Origin: Variovorax sp. PBS-H4
GTDB taxonomy: Bacteria; Pseudomonadota; Gammaproteobacteria; Burkholderiales; Burkholderiaceae_C
Direction: 5' to 3'
Assembly: GCF_901827205.1 (NCBI RefSeq)
Contig: NZ_LR594675.1
Location: 744,001 to 808,000 of the forward strand
Length of the DNA stretch: 64,000 nucleotides
Part shown: positions 1 through 9,286 of the stretch, in pieces
Layout: each line of letters opens with the position of its first letter
Position numbering within the stretch: position 1 is the stretch's first letter
The notes under the pieces: generated by a model
What the model was told of the DNA's origin: nothing
Seen by the model: only the letters and a program-made list of their open reading frames with translations
Databases searched by the model: none
Program-made: the position numbers and the translations under genes

Positions 1-484
1 GGGTGCGCTCCAGCAGGTCTTGCGTGGCCTGCGTCGAGGCGTGCCCCGGGCCGGCCCGCAGGAAGCTGAAGCGGCCGCTCGCGACGCCGCGCACCGCGAG
101 GAAGAGGTTGTCGCGCACCGTCAGGTCGCGGAACAGCAAAGACGCCTGGTAGGTGCGGCGCAGCCCCTTGCGGATGCGCTCGCAGGGCGGCAGCGCGGTG
201 ATGTCCTCGCCGAAGAAATGAATGCGGCCGGCCGTGGGCGGGAAGTCCCCGGTGATGGCGTTGAAGAGCGTCGTCTTGCCGGCACCGTTGGAGCCGAGGA
301 TCGCGTACTTCTGCCCGGCCGCCACCGTGAGGGACACATCGTCGACCGCGCGCAGTGCGCCGAAGGCACGCGTCACTCCCGCCAGGCGCAGCGCGTCGCC
401 CGACAGCAGCTGCGCGCCGCCGCCAGTGCTGCTGCTGCTGCTGGGACGCGGCGCGGGCTGCCGCAGGGGAGTGATCGTCGCCAT
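1..484 (-). CDS. livG: Liv-type ABC transporter ATP-binding protein (partial)
   Basis: This is the N-terminal part of a branched-chain-amino-acid-type ABC ATPase; the 3' end lies outside the window. After a serine-rich, low-complexity head of about 30 residues, the reading frame shows a Walker A motif (GSNGAGKTT) followed by the LivG-like stretch RRTYQASLLFRDLTVRDNL. It is the last visible gene of a leftward operon livH-livM-binding protein-livG, starting 34 bases after the binding-protein stop. It would energise uptake through LivHM at the inner membrane. A LivF partner is expected further left. The substrate is not shown by the sequence; the linked hydrolases suggest an amide or ester compound rather than leucine. 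The start is the first ATG after the preceding stop. Confidence 0.88.
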   Translation of the reverse strand, partial: MATITPLRQPAPRPSSSSSTGGGAQLLSGDALRLAGVTRAFGALRAVDDVSLTVAAGQKYAILGSNGAGKTTLFNAITGDFPPTAGRIHFFGEDITALPPCERIRKGLRRTYQASLLFRDLTVRDNLFLAVRGVASGRFSFLRAGPGHASTQATQDLLERT

Positions 485-518
485 CGCTAGAAGCCGGCCG
501 GCGAAGCTTGGGCAGGCG

Positions 519-1772
519 TCATTTCCTGCAGTCCGGGACGTCGCGCGTGCCCAGGCCCATCTTCTTGAACTCGGCTTCGGGCAAGCCCAGCGTCTGCGAG
601 ATGTCGGGGACCGACTTCACCACCTTGTTGTAGAAGGAGCCGTCCGGCGCCTTCGTCACCTCGGTGATGTACGTGGTGCCGACCCCGTTGCGGTTGGCGT
701 CGATCTTCACGGGGCCGGCGGGGCCGTTGAAATTGGTCTTCTGCAGTGCGTCGCGGTACGCCTTCTGGCCGCCCGACAGGTCGCCCTTGACCGCATCGAG
801 CGCATCGAGCGCGGCCTTGGTGTTGATGTAGTAGAGGTACGCGAACAGCGAGGGGCTGGGGAAGCCGTCCTTGAAGTTGGCCTTGTAGTCCGCCACGAAC
901 TTCTTCCATTCGGGCGTGTCGATCGAATCGGCCATCGGGCCGGCGGAGGCCGTGCCCAGGAGCGACTCGCGGCGCTTGCCCTTGAAGTTGAGCACCGTCT
1001 GGTCGACCGTGATGGAGCCGCCGACCATCGGCTTGTCGCCGCCGGCTTGCTCGTACTGGGTGAGGAAGTTCACCGCGTCCGAACCGCCCAGCACCACCAC
1101 GAGCGCGTCCACGTCCTTCGGGATCTTGGCGATCACCGACGCATAGTCCTTGGTGCCCAGCGGCACCCAGGCCTTGTCGACCACCTTGCCGCCCTTGGCG
1201 CAGTAGCTCGCCATGAAACCCTGCACCTGCGAATAGGGGAAGCCGTAGTCCTCCGCGATCAGGAAGGTCTTCTTGTAGCCCTTGGACAGCGCGTGCTCGC
1301 CCAGGCCCACCATCCACTGCGCGCCCTCGGTGTTGAAGCGGTAGAAGTTGGGCGCCGGATCGGTCAGCGTGGCTGCCTGCGCGCCGGAGGAGCCGTTGAT
1401 GAAGGTGATGTTGGGCTGCGTCTTCGCGTAGTTCTTGACCGCGATGCCTTCGTCGCCCGACAACGGGCCGATCATGACCTGCACCTTGTCCTGCTCCACC
1501 GCCTTGCGCGTGGCATTGACCGCCTTGTCGGGCGTCGCGTCGGAGGACACCTTGACGAACTCGATCTTCTTGCCGCCGGCCATGCCGTTCTTCTGCTTGA
1601 GCGCGAGCTCCGCGCCGCGCATGCCGTCCTGCCCCGGTGCCGCGAACGGGCCTTCCAGCGAGGCCAGCAAGCCGACCTTGAGGGTCTCCTGCGCCTGCGC
1701 CAGACCGGCCGCCGCGACCAGCGCGGCGGCGCCCACGAGGCTGCGTCCGAACACTCTTCTGCTTGTCTTCAT
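519..1772 (-). CDS. Periplasmic substrate-binding protein, Liv/amide family
   Basis: A 417-residue type I periplasmic binding protein of the Leu/Ile/Val-binding family that captures the substrate for the LivHMG importer. The N-terminus has a signal peptide (RRVFGRSLVGAAALVAAA...AQA, cleavage near residue 28), then ETLKVGLLASLEGPFA, the usual first strand and ligand loop of the family. The start is the ATG preceded by AGGAGCGAG; it overlaps the livM stop by four bases, so the two are translationally coupled. A larger open frame to the right of this start is only the shadow of livM. The binding-protein gene sits between the permease and ATPase genes. The ligand is unknown; the linked hydrolases argue for a compound degraded by amide or ester hydrolysis. 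Confidence 0.92.
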   Translation of the reverse strand: MKTSRRVFGRSLVGAAALVAAAGLAQAQETLKVGLLASLEGPFAAPGQDGMRGAELALKQKNGMAGGKKIEFVKVSSDATPDKAVNATRKAVEQDKVQVMIGPLSGDEGIAVKNYAKTQPNITFINGSSGAQAATLTDPAPNFYRFNTEGAQWMVGLGEHALSKGYKKTFLIAEDYGFPYSQVQGFMASYCAKGGKVVDKAWVPLGTKDYASVIAKIPKDVDALVVVLGGSDAVNFLTQYEQAGGDKPMVGGSITVDQTVLNFKGKRRESLLGTASAGPMADSIDTPEWKKFVADYKANFKDGFPSPSLFAYLYYINTKAALDALDAVKGDLSGGQKAYRDALQKTNFNGPAGPVKIDANRNGVGTTYITEVTKAPDGSFYNKVVKSVPDISQTLGLPEAEFKKMGLGTRDVPDCRK

Positions 1773-2947
1773 GTCTCGCTCCTGGTTGTCATTGATGAAC
1801 GAATGCGGCCGAGGCCGCGCGCGGTGAACGGGCCGCCAAGGCGCGTGCGCAGGCTCTGCCACAAGCCCAGCAGCCCGTCGGGGGAAAAAAGGACGATGGC
1901 GAGGAACACGCCGCCGATGACGAGGTTGAAGCGCTCGCGGTCGACCAGGTCGATCGCGAAGTTCTGAAGCAGCACGAACACGATCGCGCCGACGAAGGCG
2001 CCGATCGGGTGCTTCATGCCGCCGAGCACGGCGATGATGAGGATGTTGATCATCGCGCCGGTGCCGACCGTGCCGGGCGAGATGCGGCCGTTGTACCAGA
2101 CCATCAGCACCCCGCCCACCGCTGCGAGAAAGCCTGCCACGGCGTAGGCGGCGACCCGGTGCGCGGTCACGTTGTACCCCAGCGCGGACATGCGGCGCGG
2201 GTTGTCGCGAATGCCCTGCAGCGCCACGCCGAAGGGAGCGCGCACCAGGTACTTGACGAAGAAGTAGCCCCCGAGCGCGCACGCCAGGGTCAGGAAGTAG
2301 AAGGCCAGGGGTTCGCGCAGGTCGAGCTCGAAAACCATCGGCGCCGCAATGCGGCTGAAGCCCTGGAAGCCGTTGAAGAGGGTGTAGTTCTGCTGCGCCA
2401 GGTAGAAGAAGGCCACGCCCACTGCCAGCGTGATCATGATGGTGTAGATGCCCTCGGTGCGCACCGAAAGCCAGCCCACTGCCGCGGCGAACAGCGTGGC
2501 GAGCCCGACCGCGATCGGGAGCGCCAGCCACCAGGGCCACCCCAGGCTGATCGCCACGTTGCTGCTGGTGCCGAAGATGGCCAGCATGTAGGCGGCGAAA
2601 CCGGCCACCGTCATCTGCGCGAGCGACACCATGCCGCCGTAGCCGCCGAGAAAGGTGAGCGAGAGCGCGATCAGTCCGAGGGCCAGCGACTGGGCGCCGA
2701 TCTGGAAGGTGAAGAAAGGCGATGCGAAGAACGGGTACGCGAGGACGAAGGCCATGACGATGACGTGGCGGGGGCGGATCGCCCGCAGCTTGTCGCGCTG
2801 GCGCTGCCACCAGCCTGCGCCGGCCGGCACCGCGATACCGCCTGGTGCAGCGACAGGCCGCAGCGGCGGCGCCGTGCCCGACGGCCGCCGCGCCGCGGTC
2901 GCCGCGGCCGAAGAATTCATCGCCCGCCGCCACTGCGCCGCGCTCAT
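1769..2947 (-). CDS. livM: Liv-type ABC transporter permease LivM
   Basis: A 392-residue inner-membrane permease subunit. About 45 residues of Ala/Pro/Arg-rich cytoplasmic leader precede the first helix (HVIVMAFVLAYPFFASPFFT). The LivM signature follows: ALSLTFLGGYGGMVSLAQMTVAGFAAYM, then the conserved loop FGVALQGIRDNPRRMSALGYNV that contacts the ATPase, and GGMKHPIGAFVGAIVF. It ends four bases inside the binding-protein gene. The leader is longer than in most LivM proteins, so a later start is possible, although no better ribosome site is obvious. It pairs with LivH to form the translocation pore. Confidence 0.92.
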   Translation of the reverse strand: MSAAQWRRAMNSSAAATAARRPSGTAPPLRPVAAPGGIAVPAGAGWWQRQRDKLRAIRPRHVIVMAFVLAYPFFASPFFTFQIGAQSLALGLIALSLTFLGGYGGMVSLAQMTVAGFAAYMLAIFGTSSNVAISLGWPWWLALPIAVGLATLFAAAVGWLSVRTEGIYTIMITLAVGVAFFYLAQQNYTLFNGFQGFSRIAAPMVFELDLREPLAFYFLTLACALGGYFFVKYLVRAPFGVALQGIRDNPRRMSALGYNVTAHRVAAYAVAGFLAAVGGVLMVWYNGRISPGTVGTGAMINILIIAVLGGMKHPIGAFVGAIVFVLLQNFAIDLVDRERFNLVIGGVFLAIVLFSPDGLLGLWQSLRTRLGGPFTARGLGRIRSSMTTRSET

Positions 2948-2956
2948 GGGGCCCCC

Positions 2957-3026
2957 GCGCTCGTCACTTCGTGTACTGCGCGGCCCTCCGGGGGGGCTTT
3001 CGCGCCTATGGGCGGCCGGGCTGCGC
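2957..3026. repeat. Degenerate dispersed repeat between livH and livM
   Basis: The spacer between livH and livM carries a GC-rich stretch containing TCACTTCGTGTA (2964-2975), a G-run and GGGCGGCCGGGCTGCGC. The same TCACTTCGTGTA core, followed by a GC-rich hairpin and a GGCCCGGC-type motif, occurs in the tandem repeats at 38015-38200 and 39234-39405. I read this as a diverged member of the same intergenic repeat family, here inserted inside an operon. The similarity is short, so the assignment is tentative. Confidence 0.35.
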
Positions 3027-3968
3027 TCATGACGCCTTCCCCATCAGCCCGCGCGGCTTGAAGGCCAGCGCGATCACCATGATCACGAAGGTGAAGACGA
3101 CGCTGTAGGTCGGCGCGTAGGCCTGGCCGAACTGCTCGGCCAGGCCGATCAGCAACGCTCCGATGGCGGCGCCCACCACGCTGCCCATGCCGCCCACGAT
3201 CACCACCACCAGGGAGGCGAGCAGGTAGCGCGTGTCTTCGCCCGGCGAGATCGACAGGGCCGTGCCGCCGACCACGCCTGCGAGACCGGCCAGGCCGGCG
3301 CCGATCGCGAAGGTCAGGGCGAACACGCGCTGCACGTTGACGCCCGAGGCCGCGAGCATCCCGCGGTCGTCCACGCCGGCGCGGATCATCATGCCGATGC
3401 GGGTGCGTGCCAGCAGCAGCCACAGGCCCACACCGATCACGATCGAGGCCAGCAGCACGAACAGCCGGTAGGTCGGGAACTTGTTGACCAGCGGCAGCGT
3501 GGTCGAGCCGTAGATCCAGGCCGGCGGATCGAAGGTGTAGATCTCGGCGCCCCAGATCCACAGCGCAACGTCGGCCAGCACGATCGACAGGCCGATGGTC
3601 ACCAGCGTCTGCCGCAGGTCCTGTCCCTGCATGTGGCGGAACACCAGCAGCTGCATCAGCACGCCCAGCACGGCTGCCGACAGGAAGCCGGCGAACACGG
3701 CCAGCACCCACGAGCCGGTGCGCTCGCCTACCATCCAGCCGACGTAGGCGCCGATCAGGTAGAGGGAGCCGTGCGCCAGGTTGACGTTGCGCATCAGGCC
3801 GAAGACCAGGGTGAAGCCGCTGGCGACCAGGAAGTAGAGGGAGGCCAGCGTGAGGCCGTTGAGCAGGGTCTTGAAGAAGAGAGGCGAGTTGTCGGCGACC
3901 GCCCAGATGGCGAAGAATGCGATGGGGAGGGCGAACAGCAGCGACGGGATCCAGCGGGAGTTTTTCAT
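3027..3968 (-). CDS. livH: Liv-type ABC transporter permease LivH
   Basis: A 313-residue hydrophobic permease subunit starting MKNSRWIPSLLFALPIAFF. The LivH hallmark is present: LLNGLTLASLYFLVASGFTLVFGLMRNVNLAHGSLYLIGAYVGW, the loop GMMIRAGVDDRGMLAASGVNV for ATPase contact, and GGMGSVVGAAIGALLIGLAEQ near the end. The open frame continues upstream for 55 residues into the palindromic repeat element, but that extension is repeat-derived (its head is repeat-encoded) and has no family similarity, so the start is placed at 3968. It would be the first gene of the transport operon, or a distal part of the hydrolase operon to its right. Confidence 0.92.
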   Translation of the reverse strand: MKNSRWIPSLLFALPIAFFAIWAVADNSPLFFKTLLNGLTLASLYFLVASGFTLVFGLMRNVNLAHGSLYLIGAYVGWMVGERTGSWVLAVFAGFLSAAVLGVLMQLLVFRHMQGQDLRQTLVTIGLSIVLADVALWIWGAEIYTFDPPAWIYGSTTLPLVNKFPTYRLFVLLASIVIGVGLWLLLARTRIGMMIRAGVDDRGMLAASGVNVQRVFALTFAIGAGLAGLAGVVGGTALSISPGEDTRYLLASLVVVIVGGMGSVVGAAIGALLIGLAEQFGQAYAPTYSVVFTFVIMVIALAFKPRGLMGKAS

Positions 3969-4044
3969 GGAGTGCCTTCGGCTGCGGCTGCGGTGCGAGA
4001 GGGTAGAGGTACGCGGCCTGGCAATACGTGCGTTGCTGTTGGCT

Positions 4045-4805
<761 letters not shown>

Positions 4806-4839
4806 CAACGACCACACCGCCAAAACAGGCGCCCAAGTC

Positions 4840-6123
4840 TCATGCAGCGTGCTCCCACGCCCGCTGAGAAGCGACTTCCGGCGCCTTGGCAAACTCCCCG
4901 TCCTTCATCACCGCCAGGATGCGCTTCGGGTCACGCAAGATCGAGAGGTTGGCCAGCGGGTCGCCGTCGACCAGCAGCAGGTCGGCCAGGTAGCCGTCCT
5001 GGATGGTGCCGAGCTCGTTGCCGCGCTTCATGATCTGGCCGCCGTAGAGCGTGGCGCAGCGGATCGCCTCCATCGGCGTGAAGCCAAGGTAGCGCACGAA
5101 GAACTCCAGGTCGCGCGCGTTCTGGCAATGCGGCGTGAAGGCGAAGCCGTAGTCCCCGCCGGGCAGGATGCGCACGCCGCGCCGGTGCATCGCCTTGAGC
5201 GATTCGAGCGCCGCGTCCCATTCGACCTGGTAGCCCATCGCCACCGCCTTGTCGTGCGTGATGCCGTAAGCCTCGGCCTCGTGCAGCATCGCATAGAGGA
5301 TGGCGATGCCGGGCGCGACGAAGATGCGGTCCCTGGCCGCCTCGAGCATGTCGAGCGTCTCCTCGTCGGTGAAGCTGGCGTGGTAGATCACCTCGATGCC
5401 GTGGCGCAGCGCCTGCTTGATGGAGGCGGCCGAGCGCGCATGCGCTGTGCCGCGCTTGCCGCGCACTCGCACCTCCTCCATGGCGGCGGCCACTTCGGCG
5501 TCGCTCATCCAGGTGGTGTCGGCCGGCGAGTCGGGCGTGAAGTTGTCGCCCGAGAGGTTGAGCTTGATCGAATCGACACCGTACTTGAGGAACATGCGCA
5601 CGACCTTGCGCATCTCGTCCGCACAATTGACGTTGACGCCGAAACTGAACTCGGGGAAGGGCAGGTGCGGCAGGGTCTCGTCGCCGAGGCCGCCAGGCAC
5701 GGTGATCTCCTGGCTTGCCGCCAGGTAGCGCGGGCCGGGGATCTGGCCAGCGTTGATGGCGTTGCGGATCACCACGTCCAGCCGCGGCTTGGCGCAGGCG
5801 GCGCCGACGCAGGAGGTGAAGCCGGCCTCGAGGTAGCGCCTGGCGACCTTGGCGCACCACAGGACGTGCTCTTCCAAAGGCATGCGCTGGATTGCCGACA
5901 GCGTGGCCGCGTCGTTCCACGAGAAGTGCGTGTGGGCCTCGCACATGCCCGGCATCAGCGTGGCGCCGGCGCCGTCGACCACCATCGCGCCGCCCGGTGC
6001 AATGGGCGCGGTGCTGCGGCCCACCTGGCGGATGCGGTTGCCGCGCACCAGCACGCTGCCGTTGTAGGGGTTCTGGCCCGTACCGTCGAGGATGCGGACG
6101 TTGGTGAAGACGACATCGCTCAT
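4840..6123 (-). CDS. Metal-dependent amidohydrolase, imidazolonepropionase-like (paralogue 1)
   Basis: A 427-residue cytoplasmic amidohydrolase with the composite beta-domain formed by N- and C-terminal ends (VVFTNVRILDGTG ... GYLADLLLVDGDPL). Metal-site motifs are visible: HTHFSW (HxH), SIKLNLSGD with the candidate carbamylated Lys, AHARS, IYHASFTDEE, and LPGGDYGFAFTPH with the last-strand Asp. It should hydrolyse a cyclic or linear amide. The start is ATG preceded by GGGAGAAAC. It lies 11 bases downstream of a clear paralogue (6135-7424), so the two arose by tandem duplication or form a hetero-oligomer. Substrate unknown. Confidence 0.87.
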   Translation of the reverse strand: MSDVVFTNVRILDGTGQNPYNGSVLVRGNRIRQVGRSTAPIAPGGAMVVDGAGATLMPGMCEAHTHFSWNDAATLSAIQRMPLEEHVLWCAKVARRYLEAGFTSCVGAACAKPRLDVVIRNAINAGQIPGPRYLAASQEITVPGGLGDETLPHLPFPEFSFGVNVNCADEMRKVVRMFLKYGVDSIKLNLSGDNFTPDSPADTTWMSDAEVAAAMEEVRVRGKRGTAHARSAASIKQALRHGIEVIYHASFTDEETLDMLEAARDRIFVAPGIAILYAMLHEAEAYGITHDKAVAMGYQVEWDAALESLKAMHRRGVRILPGGDYGFAFTPHCQNARDLEFFVRYLGFTPMEAIRCATLYGGQIMKRGNELGTIQDGYLADLLLVDGDPLANLSILRDPKRILAVMKDGEFAKAPEVASQRAWEHAA

Positions 6124-6134
6124 GTGTTTCTCCC

Positions 6135-7424
6135 TCAGGCTGCCCAGCGCGTCATGTGCGCACGCCGCACCGGCGGCGCACGGTGGAACTCGCCGTCCTT
6201 CATCACCGCGAGGATGCGCGCCTTGTCCTGCAGCACCGTGATGTCCGCCAGCGGATCGCCGTCGATCAGCAGCAGGTCGGCCAGGTAGCCTTCGCGCACA
6301 TGGCCCAGCACCTTGCCCATGCGCATCATCGGCGCGCCCCACGCCGTGGCCGACAGCAGCGCCTCCATGGTGCTCATGCCCACGTACTTGACGAAGTACT
6401 CCAGGTCCTTGGCGTTGGTGCCGTGCGGTGTCCACGCGAAGCCGTAGTCGCCGCCCGGCAGGATGCGGATGCCGCGCCTGCGCATCGCGCGCATGCTCTC
6501 GACGGCGGCCTCGAGTTCGCGGTGGTAGCCCATGCGCCGCGTCACCTCGGGCGTCAGTCCCCATTCGCTGGCGTGGTGGCAGGTGTTGATCAGCCAGGCC
6601 AGGCCGGGCGCGATGAAGTGCTCGAACTTGTGCGCCTCCAGCATGTCCAGCGCCTCTTCGTCAGTGAAGCTGGCGTGGTAGATCACCTCGATGCCCTGCT
6701 TGACGCACTGCTTGATCGACCAGGTCGAGCGCGCATGCGCGGCCACCCGCTTGCCCCAGGCCTTGGCCTCCTGCACGCACACGGTAATCTCTTCCTCGGT
6801 GAACTGGCTCATCTCGCTGGCCATGCCGGTGATGGATTCGCCCGACAGGTTGATCTTCAGCGAGTCCACGCCGTACTTGGCGAACATGCGCACGCAGCGG
6901 CGCATCTCCTCGGCGCCGCTGACCACGGCACCGAAGGCGAACTCGGGCTGCGGCAGGTGGGGCTGGGTCGTGTCTCCGAGGCCGCCCGGCACGGTGATCT
7001 CCTGGCTCGCGGCCAAATAGCGCGGCCCGATGATGGTGCCGTCGGCAATGGCGTTGCGGATCACCACGTCCAGCCGCGGCTTGGCTGCAGCAGCGCCGAC
7101 GCAACTGGTCCAGCCCATGTCGAGGTAGCGCTTCGCCACCTCGGCGCACCACAGGATGTGCTCCTCCGGCGGCATGCGCTGGATGGCATCCAGGCTGGGC
7201 TGGTCGTTCCACGAGAAATGCGTGTGCGCCTCCACCATGCCGGGCATCAGGAACGCGCCGGCGCCGTCGATCGTGTGCGCGCCCATCACCGGCGCCGCGC
7301 GCTGTCCGTAGCCCGTTTTCACGACCCGCGCGATGCGGTTGCCCTGGACCAGCACGTCGCCGGTGAAGGGTGCCTCGCCGCCGCCGTCGAACACGCGGAC
7401 ATTGGTGAACAGGACGTCGGCCAT
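6135..7424 (-). CDS. Metal-dependent amidohydrolase, imidazolonepropionase-like (paralogue 2)
   Basis: A 429-residue paralogue of the neighbouring gene, alignable along its whole length. It has the same motifs: MADVLFTNVRVFDGG, EAHTHFSWND, SLKINLSGESI, AHARSTWSIKQ, IYHASFTDEEALDML, LPGGDYGFAWTPH, GYLADLLLIDGDPLADI. All expected metal ligands are present, so this is not a decaying copy. It starts four bases after the alpha/beta hydrolase stop, within one leftward transcription unit. The pair may act on successive or stereoisomeric substrates taken up by the adjacent Liv-type importer; that role is inference from context. Confidence 0.87.
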   Translation of the reverse strand: MADVLFTNVRVFDGGGEAPFTGDVLVQGNRIARVVKTGYGQRAAPVMGAHTIDGAGAFLMPGMVEAHTHFSWNDQPSLDAIQRMPPEEHILWCAEVAKRYLDMGWTSCVGAAAAKPRLDVVIRNAIADGTIIGPRYLAASQEITVPGGLGDTTQPHLPQPEFAFGAVVSGAEEMRRCVRMFAKYGVDSLKINLSGESITGMASEMSQFTEEEITVCVQEAKAWGKRVAAHARSTWSIKQCVKQGIEVIYHASFTDEEALDMLEAHKFEHFIAPGLAWLINTCHHASEWGLTPEVTRRMGYHRELEAAVESMRAMRRRGIRILPGGDYGFAWTPHGTNAKDLEYFVKYVGMSTMEALLSATAWGAPMMRMGKVLGHVREGYLADLLLIDGDPLADITVLQDKARILAVMKDGEFHRAPPVRRAHMTRWAA

Positions 7425-7428
7425 GGTT

Positions 7429-8226
7429 TCAGCTCCTCGCGTTCGCGGCCAGGAAGTCGCGCAGCTCGCGCTGGCATTCGTCGGGACGCTCGATCGGGGT
7501 CCAGTGGCCGCAGCGCGACAGCACCACCACGCGCTTGCGCGCCGCGCCGTGCAGCCGGTCGGCCATGGCGCGCACCGACTGGGGCGGCGCCACGCCGTCC
7601 TCGTCGCCGGTGACCAGCAGCACCGGCGCCTCGATGCGTTCCAGGGCCGCGGCCTGGGCGCCGGCCAGCGCCTCGCAACTGCGCGCGTAAGCCTCGCCTT
7701 CCTGCCGCATCAGGCTCTCGCGCACGAAGGCCACGGCGAGCGGCAGGCGCTGGCGGGTGTCGGCGGAGATGGCAGCCTGCAGCAGGCCTTGCGTGATCTC
7801 GTGCATGCCGCCGGCGCCTTCGCGGGCCTTGGCAGCGCGTGCCTTCATCGCCGTGCGCGCAGCGTCCGGCGGCGCGACCAGCGGGCCGAAGAGCGCGATG
7901 CTCGCCGCCAGCTTCGGGTGGGCGGCCGCGATGTGCTGGCAGACGATGGTGCCCATCGAATGCCCCACCCAGTGGGCGCGCGCGACGCCCAGGCGCTCGC
8001 AGATGCGCAGCAGCACGTCGACATAGCGCTCGATCGAAAGCTCGCCCTCGGCCCGCTGCGAACGCCCGCTGCCGGGCAGGTCCACCCGCAACACGCGGTG
8101 CCGCGCCAGCGCCGGCATCAACGGGGTGAAGCTGTTGGAGCTGCCGCCGAGGCCATGCACGCACACCACGGCCGGGCCTTCGCCTTCTTCTTCCACCGCG
8201 ACACGGTCGATCACATGGAATGGCAT
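7429..8226 (-). CDS. Alpha/beta-hydrolase fold hydrolase
   Basis: A 265-residue cytoplasmic serine hydrolase of the 3-oxoadipate-enol-lactonase/MhpC type. Features are the oxyanion motif VHGLGGSS, the nucleophile elbow GHSMG, an acid in GDEDGVAPP and the catalytic His in RCGHWTPIERP. It starts with ATG after GAGTGAAG, 11 bases beyond the FAH-family gene. A much longer frame through the FAH gene is open by chance. In this setting it probably hydrolyses an ester, lactone or C-C bond in the same degradation route as the neighbouring amidohydrolases. The exact substrate cannot be told. Confidence 0.85.
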   Translation of the reverse strand: MPFHVIDRVAVEEEGEGPAVVCVHGLGGSSNSFTPLMPALARHRVLRVDLPGSGRSQRAEGELSIERYVDVLLRICERLGVARAHWVGHSMGTIVCQHIAAAHPKLAASIALFGPLVAPPDAARTAMKARAAKAREGAGGMHEITQGLLQAAISADTRQRLPLAVAFVRESLMRQEGEAYARSCEALAGAQAAALERIEAPVLLVTGDEDGVAPPQSVRAMADRLHGAARKRVVVLSRCGHWTPIERPDECQRELRDFLAANARS

Positions 8227-8237
8227 CTTCACTCGGC

Positions 8238-9104
8238 TTATTCGAACTGGTTCTCGATGACGCCCACGCCATCGATCTCGATGCGCACCACGTCGCCGGA
8301 CTTCAGCCACTGCGGCGGCGTCTGCCCCATGCCCACGCCGGCCGGGGTGCCGGTCGCGATCACGTCGCCCGGGTAGAGCGTGATGCCGCGCGAGCAGGTC
8401 TCGATCAGTGTGGGAATGTCGAAGATCATGTCCCGCGTCTGGCCGTCCTGGCGCAGCGCGCCGTTGACCCAGCCGCGCACGCGCGTGGCGCAGCCGTCGA
8501 GCTCCTCCGCGGTCACGATCCAGGGGCCCATCGGGCAGAAGCCGTCGAAGCTCTTGCCGAGATCCCATTGCTGGTGGCGCATCTGGACGTCGCGTGCGGT
8601 CACGTCGTTGACCACCGTGTAGCCGAACACGTGGTCCATCGCGCGCGAACGTGCAATGTCGCGCCCGCCGCGGCCGATGACCACCGCGAGCTCCGACTCG
8701 TAGTCGATCTGCACCGAGGTGGCAGGCGAGGGAAGGCGCACCACGTCGCGCGGGCCGATCACGCATTCGCCCAGCTTGCCGAAGACGATGGGCCAGGGGT
8801 CGCTCTGCGGCATGGACTCGCGGAACACGGTGCCGGCGAGCTCGCTCGCATGCGCGCGGTAGTTGCGGCCGACGCAGAACAGGCTGCGCAGCGGGCGCGG
8901 CAGCGGCGCGCGCAGCGTGAGGACTTCGACCGGCAGCCGGGCGCCGCTGGGGGAGGGCAAGGGTTCGTCGTGCGCCAGCGCCTGGATCAAGGGGAGCACG
9001 CCGAGCGATGCGTCGCGCACGCCCAGCGGCGTGGCCTCGCGGCCATCGGCCGAGACCATGCCCGCGTAGTCGCGGCCACCCCAACTCCAGCTTGCAAAGC
9101 GCAT
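8238..9104 (-). CDS. Fumarylacetoacetate hydrolase family protein
   Basis: A 288-residue member of the FAH superfamily. The N-terminal about 75 residues are the variable domain. The catalytic domain has the metal-binding triad DYESELAVVIG (E-x-E) and VFGYTVVNDVTARDVQ with Asp, then the conserved PGDVIATGTPAGVGMG and GDVVRIEIDGVGVIENQF. Such proteins hydrolyse C-C bonds in beta-diketo acids, decarboxylate oxaloacetate-like acids or hydrate dienoates. It is the first gene of the leftward hydrolase operon, divergent from the TetR gene across an 182-base spacer that holds a perfect inverted repeat. Confidence 0.88.
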   Translation of the reverse strand: MRFASWSWGGRDYAGMVSADGREATPLGVRDASLGVLPLIQALAHDEPLPSPSGARLPVEVLTLRAPLPRPLRSLFCVGRNYRAHASELAGTVFRESMPQSDPWPIVFGKLGECVIGPRDVVRLPSPATSVQIDYESELAVVIGRGGRDIARSRAMDHVFGYTVVNDVTARDVQMRHQQWDLGKSFDGFCPMGPWIVTAEELDGCATRVRGWVNGALRQDGQTRDMIFDIPTLIETCSRGITLYPGDVIATGTPAGVGMGQTPPQWLKSGDVVRIEIDGVGVIENQFE

Positions 9105-9187
9105 CGCCGTTGTCTCCGTCTTGTCTCGCGTGTCATGCGCCGCTCGCGCCGCGCCGCCTCGAGATCAGGGAACTGGGAACTGTCGTT

Positions 9188-9207
9188 TTTGAGACTTGCG
9201 TCTCAAA
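9188..9207. promoter_or_regulatory. Candidate TetR operator, 8-bp perfect inverted repeat
   Basis: TTTGAGAC-TTGC-GTCTCAAA, an exact 8+4+8 inverted repeat in the divergent spacer between the FAH-family gene and the TetR gene. Size and position fit a TetR-dimer operator that would repress both the hydrolase operon and the regulator itself. Assignment to this TetR is by location only. Confidence 0.6.
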
Positions 9208-9286
9208 TCGGGACCGGTGCATCATACGTGCCGAGCTCGGCACTCCACAAGCAAGACGAACCCCTTCCGCACTCCGTACAAACCCC

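Noticed and set aside
519..2933. An 804-residue protein joining livM sequence to the binding protein
   Set aside because: The upstream part is livM read in the wrong frame; the real start follows AGGAGCGAG and a signal peptide at 1772.
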